From contig CM048839.1 of assembly GCA_026545765.1 (NCBI GenBank), positions 5,567,835-5,631,834 of the forward strand: a DNA stretch of 64,000 nt, given 5' to 3'. Numbering within the stretch: position 1 is the first letter of the stretch; each line of letters starts with the position of its first letter. The DNA comes from Plantago major (Eukaryota; Streptophyta; Magnoliopsida; Lamiales; Plantaginaceae). The position numbers and the translations under genes are program-made. Of this stretch, positions 37,101 through 49,189 are shown piece by piece. The notes under the pieces were generated by a model. The model worked only from the letters and a program-made list of their open reading frames with translations, made no database searches and had not been told where the DNA came from.

Positions 37101-37147
37101 CTCCCTGATTGAAAATGTAAATCTGCAATTGTAGAGCATACATAGAC
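34112..37147. other. Spacer, about half taken by one Harbinger-like element
   Basis: Promoter of the P4H gene, the transposon at 34857-36476, then AT-rich sequence leading to the TATA box of the next gene (TATATATA near 37086). No other gene seen. Confidence 0.5.
34857..36476. mobile_element. Harbinger-like non-autonomous element, 1620 bp
   Basis: The left end GTGCCCGTTTGATTTGA and right end TCAAACCAAACGGGCAC are inverted copies with one difference, flanked by TAA on both sides (34854-34856 and 36477-36479). Both the TAA duplication and the end sequence suit the PIF/Harbinger superfamily. Inside, a second related pair of motifs (TTTGGTTGGACACTC near 34970 and CAACCAAACTGG near 36419) extends the similarity. 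I see no transposase reading frame. Confidence 0.85.
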
Positions 37148-37894
37148 ATGGCTGGAAGGAGAATCAACAACTCAAATGTTTCACTCCAGCTTCAAAAGCA
37201 ATTCACCATGTACGTGTTCTACCATTTGTTTGTTCTACACTGTACGTACACGTCAAAACCTTCCAATTTTGGTCAACTTTAACGCCCCGACCAAAACTTC
37301 ACGTTTTCATTTTTGACAATTTTTCCTTCAACGATAATATTAAGTATATTTTAAAAAAAAATCAGTACCTTCCTCACATTTTATCTTTAAATTCGTCTGT
37401 CAACCAATTTTGCATTATTTATTGCAAAATTAATGGAGCATTATTTTGTTGACAAAAAGATAAAGGATTATTGGATCAAGATGTGGGCTTATTCATATTG
37501 GATTATTGGGCTTGTGGCCCAATCATAAAGTGTCCGGAATGGGCTCGGTTGAAACCGGCCTGTAAGAGTCCCAATCATACTAGCTAGTTGCTTTGTTGAG
37601 TCCTATCGTCTCTTAAAAGCGTTGTTTACAAAATCGCGCAGGATAGGATCAGTCCCACTACTAACACAGTGGATGAGCAATGTGGGAGGACAAAACCCTT
37701 TGAAGAAAGAGTCGCCAACCGAGGACAAACCCGAGGTTAATTATGACCCGATGGCGAGCTGTTGGGTACCACACCAACGTTCGGGGATATTTTACCCAAA
37801 AGGGCAAGAATGGGTCATGGACGATGTGCCAAGTGAAGCAGCTTCGTTTGAACCTACATTCTGGCTCAGGAACACTGATGCTTTTGACCATTAG
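37148..37894 (+). CDS. Small LEA-like protein
   Basis: Two exons, 37148-37209 and 37642-37894, give 104 residues. The short first exon (MAGRRINNSNVSLQLQKQFT) joins in phase to the second. Exon 2 carries the conserved block MASCWVPHQRSGIFYPKGQE, V-M-D-D-V-P and FEPTFWLRNTDAFDH at the C-terminus. This W-V-P-H-x-R/T-G-I and W-L-R-N-x-D pattern is what I associate with small plant late-embryogenesis-abundant-like proteins, which protect cells in drying seeds or stress; the assignment is from memory of the pattern. The basic, hydroxyl/Gln-rich N-terminus could be an organellar presequence. A TATA box (TATATATA near 37086) lies about 60 bp upstream of the ATG. The protein is hydrophilic with no membrane segment. 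Confidence 0.8.
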
Positions 37895-38165
37895 AAGTAT
37901 TAATTTGTCATACCACTTATACGTCACACGTACTCTGTGCATCTTGTCCGACTGCCAAATAAACGAATCTGGATACAAATTTAATTTGATTTGAGGTGTA
38001 TTATTAAAGTTGGTATATGTAATTTTCCATGGAACTTTACTATAGTGTCTAATGCTAGTACAACCATAGTGGTGAAAAGGCTTTCATTCATTCAGGCATC
38101 AGAGTCACATGCATTTTCTGCACCCATTGCCCAATTGATCTTGCTTTAATTCACTTGTTACTAGT

Positions 38166-38541
38166 AGGGTAAAACGTAAGCGAATTAGAAGTTTCGCTAA
38201 CAAAATTTAATATAAGCTCAAATCGAGCTCGATCGAATGCATATATTGATTTCGAGTAAATTTTGTTATTCGATTTCACTCCGAGCTTTATTTGGTCATG
38301 TAATCAAACCTTTAAAACTCGAAGCTTCGAATTTAAATCATGAAATTTCAAACTGACAAAGCTCGAATTTAATAAATACTGTTCGAATAGCTCGTCGAGC
38401 TTTCGAGCCGAATACTCCAATATTCGAGCTCGAGCTCGAAACTTTTTCTAATTATAATTAAAGCTCGAGCTCGAACGAACCGAGCTTTTTTCGAGCCGAG
38501 ATCGAATAGCTCGAAAAAAACTCGACTCGTTTGCAGTCCTA
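38166..38541. mobile_element. MULE-type MITE, ~376 bp, TCGAGC-rich
   Basis: A 9-bp target duplication GTTACTAGT flanks the element (38157-38165 and 38542-38550), the size expected for Mutator-like elements. The interior from 38380 is packed with overlapping GAGCTCGAGCTCG palindromes. The right end reads CTCGACTCGTTTGCAGTCCTA; its complement resembles the left end AGGGTAAAACGTAAGCGAA only loosely. No coding capacity. Confidence 0.78.
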
Positions 38542-39555
38542 GTTACTAGTGGCTTATAATACCAAAGAGCATAGTAGTAAGTAGACTTGCAATCAAACTA
38601 GTTCATGAACCTAGTCTACTAGTCTTGCACATCTCCAGACCCTTAATAATATGGTCCATGTACGTACATCCTTGTTGGCTACTTGGATTGCAACTATAAC
38701 CACATCTTTAATCAATATTTTAACTTTGACATGAAATGTTAATTGACTTTGTAAGGTATCGCTGAAATCCAATTATCTCTATTTATTTTTATTTTTTTTA
38801 TACTAACAATCTTGAACCGATTAAACAACCTTAGAAAATCAAATCTATCACTTTATTTTTAATATACATCACTTCATTTTTACACACTAAAAATAGCAGC
38901 CGTATAAACTTTAAATGTTAGAGTATATATTAAAAGAGTTAATTATCATAGTACCCTACATTAGTAGTGACCATGGACTCCACCCGCGTACACATGCATT
39001 ACTAATTTATCGATCAATATTATTCTTGGTCCAAAATTACAAAGAATCGTTTTTGTACCATAGTATATTATAATTGGTGAAATGCAAAAATCCAAACGAA
39101 ATTTAGATAGGGTGTGAAAAAAGATTCAGTTTGTGATGAGATGATATTTGAACTCGTCAATATCGTCGTATACACGGAGGTTCTGTTTTCCGTGTCCCAT
39201 AATTCACACGTCAAAATCACCAATCAAGACTTTATTGTGATAACATATTTATAGCAACATCTCTTCTTAAGGTCAGTCACTTGTCTCCTGGATTTTATAT
39301 CGCTGTTAAACTGTCGATTTCAACAAGGATACCTTTGGAACGGGCCGAGAAATATATTTTAGTCCAAATTAATAGAGTAGAGTACTAGTACACGTGTATA
39401 TTTTTTCAAACTTTTACGAGATACCTTATATATATATATCAGAGAAACCGAATGAATATCACATATTATGTAATTATATTTTTCTAACATATTTAGATAT
39501 CGAATAACGTCTTTTGCAAAAGTTGCTATATAAATTATGTCTAATCCGACAAAAG

Positions 39556-40180
39556 TAGGAATCCGAATGTGATACCCAAGTTTAAAAGAACTTGAAGGAA
39601 CTAAGACCACTACATATACTCTAAAGGATCATAGAAGAAGAAGGACAAAATCATGTATTTACATGATTTTGTACACAGAAGAGAAGAGCAGAAGAACAGA
39701 AGAAAAGAAGAAAAGAAGAAAAGAAAGAAATGGAGAAAGACGCAAAAGCGTCACTTCCTGCTTTACGTTTTATTAAATAAGTTGAAACACGACTTATACC
39801 TTGTGCTTTAATTGTTGTACTGAACGGTTATACTGTTAGTTAGTTTCTTCAGCTACTTAAACAGAGCTATTGAGCTCAATTAGTTTTATCAGCTGATTTC
39901 ATTCATTTTCTCTGAAAATTCAAAACATAGATTGAGCTATTCTTGCTCATCTATGTCAGTTATATTCAAACTATTGTTTTCTTAATATGGTATCAGTTTG
40001 ATTTCATCAAAACGCCAGTTTTGATCTTTCGATCTTGAAGAATTTTTCCGCATTCTCTGATTGTTTTCTGTTGTGTCGATTGATTCTGTATCGATCGTCT
40101 TCTCTGAGTTGAATAACCGTTTCTACGACGAGTTAATTGTTTTGACGAAAGTCTTTCAATGGCATCTAGAATATTCCAAA
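39556..40180 (+). mobile_element. Ty1/copia 5' LTR with primer-binding site, truncated downstream
   Basis: TATGGTATCAG at 39986-39996 is the classic copia primer-binding site for initiator-Met tRNA (TGGTATCAG). Upstream is an LTR-like stretch with a purine-rich GAAGAAAAGAAG tract and a perfect 12-bp-arm hairpin at 39646-39671. Downstream is a leader, and an ATGGCATCTAG near 40159 that could be the gag start. Homology to an element then stops, and no gag-pol or 3' LTR follows. The left LTR boundary is uncertain. Confidence 0.68.
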
Positions 40181-40789
40181 TTGATCATCGATCCATTCTA
40201 AAATACTTTTACATTTAAAATGCTAAACTTTAGAGTTATTACGGATGGATTTCCGATGCTCCGTTTTACTAAACAATTAATTAATTTTATTGGTGATCAT
40301 AGTTTAACACATGGAGCATAAGAAATGAATCGTTGAATACAACAGGTTGAACTAACTTACAAATGCCGAGGCGTATTCTCACAATGGTCTGAGCATGGTC
40401 TCAAAACGAGCTTTAATTTACAGTCTCAAAGAATAGAAAATTAACAATCCCATCGTCTAACATGTTAATATATTCACTTGTTTGGTTAAGAGGGATGAGT
40501 TACAGTAAAATATACATATCATTGATATTATAGTGTTTTTAGTACTTAATCTTACATGTTTTCTTCGTGCACCTCTTTAGGAGAATTATTAATAAGAAGA
40601 TATAAATATAAAACAAATACCTAAGTGCTTGAAGCACTCACAACACAAGTCCTAATATCCATCCTATCTTAAAAAATACTTATAAAGTTAGGTCAAGTGT
40701 AGATTAACATAGACTTCCAGTAGAGATACTTCCCATATAGTAAATATGGCCAAATCCATCCATAATATAAATCAGAATGGTTTAAATCT

Positions 40790-42240
40790 CATCAGATTAA
40801 TTCAATTCTACGTGGAATTTTGTGAAATTAGTTACATTTTAGTCTGTATATATTTCAATGTTATTTTTGTTATGTTGACTGCATATATAATTTTTATTAA
40901 ATCTCATATAACTTTATCTTAAAAAATCCGAAAAATATATGAAACATATATTTGAATTCGTCGTGACAAGACGAAACCATATACACCAATTTTGAATACT
41001 ATTATTAATTAAATAAATTAATTTATCTATTAAAATAAAATATAAATTTATTAAATAAGATAAAATGAAATACTGAAATTTTAAAAATAGAGTATTTATT
41101 AAATTAATTCAATTCTACGTGGAATTAATTGCATTTTCAACCGGTATATACATATTTCACAGTTTTTTTTTGGTATGTTGGTTGCATATATAATTTTTAT
41201 TAAATCTCATATAACTTTATCTACAAAAATTCGAAAAATATATTGAACATATATTTGAATTCCCCGTGACAAGACGAATCTATAGACACCAATCTTGAAT
41301 ACTATTATTCATTAAATAAATTATATTATATATTAAAATAAAATATAAATTTATTAAATAAGATAAAATGAAATAATTAAATTTAAAAAATAGAACTTTT
41401 ATTAAATTAATTCAATCCTATGTGAAATTTTATGGAATTAGCTGCATTTTCAATCAGTATATATTTTACTATTTATTTTTTTTATGTTGGCTGGATATAT
41501 AGTTTTTATTAAGTATCATATAAATTTATCTACAAAACTCCGAAAAATGTTTATGTTTATACTAATAGATATTTATATTTTTAATTAATATATAATAGAT
41601 ATTTATATTTTCAATTATACATTTTGATTCTACGATTGAGCAGATTCCCGGTTGGGGGGGGGGGGGGGGGGGAATTTTGTTGCATAAAGTTTTGCCAGGT
41701 TAAACGTGAGGAACTGAGGCTAATGTTTTAGCACTTAAATTATCAGTTGGTTGTTCTTATATAATATAATATATAAAGTTGATGGGTTAAACCCACCAAA
41801 TTCATTCAAATTCCATCCATCCTACGTGAAATTTTGATTCTACGGTTAAACAAAGTCTAAATAGGGGGAACATAGTAGTGTTGTTGCTAAGATCATGTGA
41901 GCAATGTTATTGCTTGGTGACAAAATTTTATGACTTATGGTTGTTGAAAATGCGGAAGGCCATGAATAGTATTTTTTAATAGATGATTATTATTATTATT
42001 AATTAAATAAATTATGTCATTCACCAAAATAAAATATTAATCTCATATAACTTTATCTACAAAAATTCAAAAAATATTTTTAAAATATTTTTGAATTCGT
42101 CGTGACAAGACGAATCTATAGACACCAATCTTGAATACTATTATTAATTAAATAAATTGTTTTATTCATTAAAATAAAATGTAAATTTATTGAATAAGAT
42201 AAAATGAAATAATCAAATCTTAAAAATTAAAAACGACTCA
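40790..42240. repeat. ~305-bp tandem repeat array, degenerate
   Basis: Units start at about 40801, 41108 and 41411 with TTCAATTCTACGTGGAATT or a close variant; the third is truncated near 41555. A further partial copy lies at 42025-42235. Each full unit contains GAATTCGTCGTGACAAGACGAA or a near copy, whose TTCGTC/GACGAA arms are inverted, and ends in TTATTAAATAAGATAAAATGA. The array is interrupted by a G19 run and unrelated sequence. Confidence 0.85.
41654..41672 (+). repeat. Homopolymer run of 19 G
   Basis: Nineteen consecutive G in otherwise AT-rich DNA, following ATTCCCGGTT. Such long G runs are rare in plant DNA and are also prone to sequencing length error. Confidence 0.9.
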
Positions 42241-43519
42241 TTAAAATACATTATAAATAATTAACGTTCATCAAGCATTCAAAAAGATACTCATTTTAAA
42301 TAGTTTAGCATCAAACATTCTGGACAAACTAAAATATATGATTATTTTGATTAGCCTCATATATATATCCATACGACCATACCATTTGCGCACTTTCGGT
42401 TATTCTGGCACTTTCGTATATTTTTCTACTATATTCTAAAGTTGATGGTTTACTTTGAAGCACACATGAACCGCATGTGCATAAATGATACTTGGAGCGC
42501 TTTCTAATTACTTGGACATTTTCTAATACAAAATTAAAGTAAAAAGAAATTCATTTTAATTAAGTTGTATTAACTCTCTACGTTTTTATTTTATTTTTGA
42601 ATTTAGGTTTCGACTTTTCTCTAAATACTTATGTATGAAAAATATTGAATAGTCGTAGGAGATAGTGAATAAAGTAGAAGATGTGAGAATGTAAAGAGTA
42701 AAGTAATAAATTAATTTTCAATTTTTAGGCATGTGAAGATGAGATCTATCCATATATTATAAGGACCAGTTTTTATTATCAATTTTAGCTATGGTACTTT
42801 GGCCTCAAATCAATGTGAGAAATTATTTCATTTTTTTAGATTAAAATATTACAAAACAATTATAATCAGGGTAAATTTATTTTTGATGCCAAGTTAATGC
42901 GTATTTGATTCCGTTACCTTTACAATTTTAATCTAATTTTGGTTACATAATTTTGCCATTGATATTCAACCTTTGCAACTATTTATAAATGTGATCAATA
43001 AAATCTTCTAAATCCCATAAGTTCATCAAATCGCCACCCACAAACTAATTTTCTTAATGGGCATGAATCCAGATTGGAGGACCTTTGGATCTATATATGC
43101 TTGACATAGTTCCTTTAACTAATCTTCTAAGAGTGTTTTATGAATCGTGTACTAGACGTGCTATTTTCAGTTCCAGAAGATAGAAGAGACACACGTGAGC
43201 TAATTGGTGGTGTGTTTTATCAACAACTCTTTACATGTTTATCAACAACTTTTTACATGTAAAGACTTTCAATTTCCTTTTCTTTATGTATATGATTAGA
43301 TCGGTAGGATGAGGTATAAAGTTTCTCTTCTCTACGATCTCTGGTTGTAAGGACTGGTTCTATCCAACCTGAATTCCAACCCCGTTCGAAATAATGATGT
43401 TCAGGTCCGGTCTGGTATATACTCGAACCCATTCCATACATTTGTTATAAGACCCGACCACAACATTTTATGATTATGTTAGTAAAAACTACATTTTTTC
43501 CGGCCGGGGGGAATTCTGC

Positions 43520-43870
43520 ATATACTCTCTAGGCGGGGAAACTCTTTTTGATCTTCTCTCTACTTTCTTGATACATAACGGGGCTGGGGGATCTGATACT
43601 CTATATGTGGGGAAACTCTCTTAGATATTCTCTCTACTTTCCTGATCTCCATAACGAGCCTGGGGGATCTGATACTCTCTAGGTGGGGAAACTCTCTTAG
43701 GTTTTATCTCTACTTTCCTGATCTCCATAACGAGCCGGGAGGGCGGGGATCAGCTGATACTCTTTAGGTGGGGAAAATGTCTTCGATCTTCTTTGTACTT
43801 TCTTGATCTCCATGACGGGCCGGGAGGGGGAGGGGTCCGGTATACTCTCTAGGCGGGGTTGCTGGGAACC
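43520..43870. repeat. Minisatellite, ~75-85-bp unit, more than 4 copies
   Basis: The motif ATACTCTCTAGGTGGGGAAA recurs at about 43522, 43597, 43673, 43758 and 43842. Between copies lie TCTCTACTTTCCTGATCTCC and ATAACGAGCC(G)GGG. Two units are ~75 bp and two ~85 bp, the longer ones carrying extra G-rich bases (GGGAGGGCGGGG). Confidence 0.9.
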
Positions 43871-46554
43871 GGTGGGTTAGAAAAAACAACCGTGACTTGT
43901 GAAATTACGTTTGTATAATATTTGTGTGTGTGTGTGGTGGGGTGACCACATATCACCACGAGATTGTTGGGAACAACCCTATTGATTGTGTTGTATACTT
44001 TTGTATTTTATTTTGGTTCCGTTTGAGGGATAGATTTTTTTGTAAAAAAACATGTACCTGTTACTAATTAACAAGTCGGGTATGGTAGGACCCTATTTTT
44101 ACATTTTCTATAATTAACATAAATAAACACTAAATGATATAATATTGGATGAAGAATGACTACCGACCGACACCACGACCAACGTTGTCTACTAGGAGTT
44201 TTGACTATCCTTTTTTTTTCAATTAATTTATTTAATCCTCACATTTCAATTTATTATTAGAAGTAAACTATACCGTGGCATCGCCACTAGTTAGTACTAG
44301 TAACAACATTAATTGCTTAATAAACTTTTCAACAAAGTATGAATTGGGAAATTAAAATAAAGACTCGAAAAAACGAACTGACTCATAAATAATAAAGTGA
44401 CTAAGTCTATGTTCTATTCGCCTGAACATGATTGAACTCAATTAAATTATAGTATAAAATATAAATAAGTTGAACTGAACGGATCTAAACTGAACTGAAC
44501 TGAACTGAAATGAATGAATTTGCATACGAATAGAATAGATCCTAATAGTTCATTAGTCACTTGATTATAAAACCACTATATAGGATGGTTTTTCAAATCA
44601 TTCAGATCATCAATCACCTCATTTTAAAGAAAAAATTACAGAGAATACATTTGAAACCACTCTTCCCATTAAAAAAATAAATAAATAAATTTATTATAGT
44701 CAAACCATCTTATTCTCAAGTGATAAGTGACTTTTGTGTAAAACATATAGAGACTGGTTGTCTCGCGGTTAAAGCCTGATTTTAATCGAGTTATCCTTCT
44801 CATCATATTTGCCATATGATTTTAATCGCGTTAAACGATACCCGTTTTTAATCCATCAACTATTCATAATCCAATTAAGTTTATCTTTCTACCTACTCTT
44901 TTCTCTCATTTTACTTTTCCATTTATTATTATAACAACTTTAAACCAATCAAATAACACTAAAACCAATTAAATAATCTTAAAAAACTTACACATTCTAT
45001 ATAACAACCCAATAAAACCTATAAAATTTTAATTCTCAAACACAATTTTTCAAAACCCGATCAATTTTAATCGCTTTTCAAATAACCACCTATATATGGT
45101 ATATACCTCCTCAATGGATTTTCAGACAAAGGATTAGTTGGGTGTTTAACTTACATTGAATTGTCGATCGTATCGGCAAGTAGAGCTCGCCAAAATCGAT
45201 CGACGTGGTTTGCTTGCGACTTAGCCGTTAACTACATACAAATTCCAATTAAAACGATTAAATCACCATCAATCTTGAATCATTTGTAGAAAATAATGAT
45301 AAAGAAAATTAATTGTGATGGTTAATGATAAAAAATTAAAAATCCATGTCACATCCGTGAGACCACTATCTTAATAAACTCGCAAATTCCACTAACTAAA
45401 GTCCACCCAATAGCATATTCATTCTTCATCCATCCACATTTCTATCACTTATATTCCGTTTCAATTTAAACTTTCCTGATTGTATATAAATTTTAAGATA
45501 AAATAATATAAATAATTAAAAAAACTGTATTACGGTGAGTTTAATAAAATCATAAAGATAATGAAAAAGTATGATAAAAAATTTCCACTTATCCACTTAA
45601 ATAACGAGAACGAGAAAATGAAAATCGAGACAAATAATAAAGAAAATGGTAAGATGAGATTGGAGCTAAAAGTAATATGTATGGGAGTATGTGACATTCA
45701 AATTCAATGGAACTTTTCTCATTACCATTTTCTCCCTAGCACTAGTTCAAATTGCTTTTGTATAACGTGTTTAGAGGGTTATACTATTTAAATATGTGCA
45801 CACAAATATACGATCGAGCTATATGTTGATTAAAACATCCAGTATGTTAAAGTGAATGACTAATCTATAGAGACTAACATGCATGTCATCAACTAGCATC
45901 TAATTTATCAGTCTATGTGCGCAATTTTTTTTAAACATTAAGAAGTACTAGTTCGCAGTGATCATCAATTGTGTTCACTACTTACCATGAACAGGTTAGT
46001 TATTTGCTTGCTCTTTAAAGATTGGCCATTTATTTCGTTAATTAATATAACCTACATAATTAATATCGTCCTTAGTCACTTGGACTAAACATACTTCGAA
46101 CTATAGCCACAGAAGAAGTTGACGCCATTAATAAGCTCCACTCGTATATTATTCTCCTGTGAGTGATAGAGACGGTATATCGGAGAGATAAAATTAAAAC
46201 ATCACGCATTTTGTTATAAACATTATATGTTTAGGTACAAACATCACATTTTAAGAAATGCAGTTGATGCAAGTAGAGTGCAAGTTTATTATACACACGC
46301 ACGATGTTTGAAGTTAAACATTTATAAATGTTTATACGTGTGTGATGTTGAATTGGTCTCTACACGGTATATCGGAAAAGTTTGAATTTTCCAATTTACA
46401 TCAACATAAACGTGTTTCAAATAGAAAATAAGAATTGGTAGATTTTTCAAACACCAGTAGTATAATTCAGTTAGTACATCTAAATTCTAATCCAGACAAT
46501 TTGTGGACTATCAAAATTTCTTGTGTAAACTATTACTCTCTGGCCTAATCTTCT

Positions 46555-46687
46555 GTCAAGTGTCAACCAAGTCATGACTTGTGAAGGGTTTGCTAGAGGT
46601 GTTAGAATTGGTGAATGATAGTATGCTGGATATTTGGTATTCTTGAAATGAATAAATTTTACATTTTTCCAAAAAAAAAAAAAAAAA
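46555..46687 (+). repeat. Poly(A)-tailed insert resembling a retroposed mRNA 3' end
   Basis: AATAAA at 46651-46656 is followed 14 bases later by an A17 run (46671-46687), the arrangement of a polyadenylated transcript copied into the genome. The parent gene cannot be recognised, and the left boundary is a guess. Confidence 0.45.
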
Positions 46688-46904
46688 GGAGCTAGATAAA
46701 TTTATGAGGAGAGTAACTCCGTTAAAGTTGAATTGTACAGTAAATCTTATTCGGCAACTATATAAGTTAAGTCACTACTCAACTCATATAAACTCGAGTT
46801 ACTAATCATACGTTAAAGGTCATATAAATTCGGTCGGTCAAAATTGCATGTAAAACAACCCGTTTCTAATTCACACCATATGTCAGAGAATATCTGACTG
46901 TTTG

Positions 46905-47250
46905 GTATAGGGTTGAAAAAAAGTGAGTTAAGGAAAATTTTTAGTTGATGAATAGTAACTGAGTTAAATGTGAGTTATAAAAAATGATGTTTGGAATAGA
47001 GTTAAAAACGTATAGGGTTGTTATATGGGGTGTGTAAGAATAAAGTGATGTATGTAAAGGAAGTGATGTGTTTGATATTTTTTAAGTTTATTTGATTGGT
47101 TTAGAATTGTTAGTTTGATTGAAAATATAAAGATGAAGTAAGAGTAGGGTAGAAAGATAATGATGATTGTCTCCATTGAAGAAAAAATTGAGTTAAAATT
47201 TTACTGTATGATATACAAAATAAATACCTGAAACATTTTAACAAATGAAT
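46905..47250 (+). mobile_element. MITE of the CTGTTTGGTATA family, copy 1
   Basis: Starts CTGTTTGGTATAGGG, then GTGAGTTAAGGAAAA and TGATGAATAGTAACTGAGTT, and ends near TGAAACATTTTAAC. It is about 70-80% similar by eye to the reverse complement of 49190-49545. The right boundary appears eroded. Confidence 0.7.
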
Positions 47251-48979
47251 AGTAGATTCAAAATTAATGCAAAACATACTGTATGATTTATAACGTTCTA
47301 CTAGAGCACTCACTTCAAAACCTACATACATTTGCACAGTCTTCCAACATTCAGTACTGTAACATTTATGTAATGTAATACAATCACATCATTGAACATT
47401 TTCCAAACGAAGAGAAAAAGAAGAATAAAATTTGGATGAAAGGCAATGGAACAAAAGAAAATATTCAAACTATTACGAGATTTAACATTAAATATTTAAA
47501 TAGAAATATTATGTGTTTCATTTCAAACATCGTGAGTATAATAGCTTGCATTATATTTGTATTATATTTATTGTTAAATACACGATATTTGTAACAAAAC
47601 ATATAACGTTTGATTTGATGTCTGAGAGATGAAAATCAAAGCAAACGGTTAAAGTCAACAACATAAACTCACATTTTATTTGGAGAGCTAAAACATGCAC
47701 TGACGATATTGAAATGGAGTGTATACCGATAAATACTTAAAATATTTCAACAATTAACCCCAAAAATTTCGGTTACAATCTCTAAACAAACAAGACTGAA
47801 GTCAAAACTTGCCAAAAGAGGTAGATATGAATAGTTGGACCTGAAACACCGAAAGTGAGGCAAAAGAAACAATTTAAAAATGCCTCACCATCCCACCAAT
47901 AAATAAACAAACACAAACGATAGATATTTAAATACATGACTCACCAATAAATAAGCAAATACTGCAAAGAAAAATATCTCGAAAAATGACTCACCAATAA
48001 ATAAGCAAACACGTGGCTGAAATATAGCATACCGTATCATAAACTCAACGCACTTTACTAAATAGTAGTGATCCACTTATTTTGTTGCGTAAGAAGATAG
48101 AAATAACAAATACCGGAAAACTTATATCTGCTCGAATCGTTTTACCGCTTTAACTTTCATGAAAATTTTTCCAACCAGCTTATGAAGAAACTAATGAAAA
48201 TTTCAAATTTAGAAATTTGGTGATAGTGATTAATTTCAGAAATTTACAGGAATTGATTAGAATGATTAACTAGCTAAGAAGCTAGCTGATTTTAAATGTA
48301 AGTGTTTAGCAAATTAGTTGATAAGCTAGCTGGTATTTTGTAAAATGACATAAAAGGGTATTACTTTTATTTTTATTTTCTTTAACCTTTCTCATTGTAT
48401 TATTAGTCTATAGTTTTTTAAATAATAGTACATCACATTTTGTCCAATTATTCTAATATATATTCAATGTACTTTACATCGCCACTTTAATAACATCATC
48501 AAAATTATCAGAAGTTGAAAGAAATATTCGTTGAGTATTTTACTTAGTAATGAAAAAAATCAGTAATTGATGTGTACTACATGTATGCATTTTAAAGAGA
48601 TGCGGATGCATTAATCCTTATGCTAGTTGCAAACAAGTACACAAAATGTATAACAAAGGATCCAACAATATAAAATATAAGTCGAGAATTCTAATGACCT
48701 TCCATGTGGTCTACAAATAATACGGCAGTAAAGATGGAACACGAGTAAATAATAAAAACGTGTAGTTTTTCCTTCTTTTTTTTTTCTAATTTAGGTCAGG
48801 AATATTTTCGAAATGAAAAAGATAAGAAGGAGCTTCTTTTAAAAAAAAAACTAACTTGTGTAGCTTCTTAACTAACCATTTGGCTAAATTGATTTAAGAA
48901 GTTCGCTCACGTAATTCAGCTTTTTATTAGTCGATGGTAAAAAAAACTCATGAATGAAAAGCTAGTGGTAAACATAGTT

Positions 48980-49185
48980 TTAATCATTTAATTAATCTTA
49001 AGCGCAGAATGTAAAATGTTCAATTTTTTTTATATAATGAAACTTTAGGGGCTAAATTTTCATTATATAAAAAAATTGAACATTTTACATTTGCGGTTTA
49101 AAATTAATTCATAGTCAAAATTGAAAATTTTTGACCTCAAAAAGTCAAAGCGGGAAGTTTGATCCGGAACGGAGGAAGTAAGTGA
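48980..49185. mobile_element. Hairpin MITE related to 25962-26139
   Basis: The central inverted repeat ATGTAAAATGTTCAATTTTT, facing its complement at 49003-49097, is nearly the same as that of the element at 25962-26139. The right end reads GATCCGGAACGGAGGAAGTA, similar to Stowaway-type ends. The left end is unclear. Confidence 0.65.
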
Positions 49186-49189
49186 TAAT

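Noticed and set aside
45561..45791. Plus-strand 76-residue frame in the gene-poor region
   Set aside because: Asn/Lys-rich translation of AT-rich DNA with no family signature, splice context or promoter.
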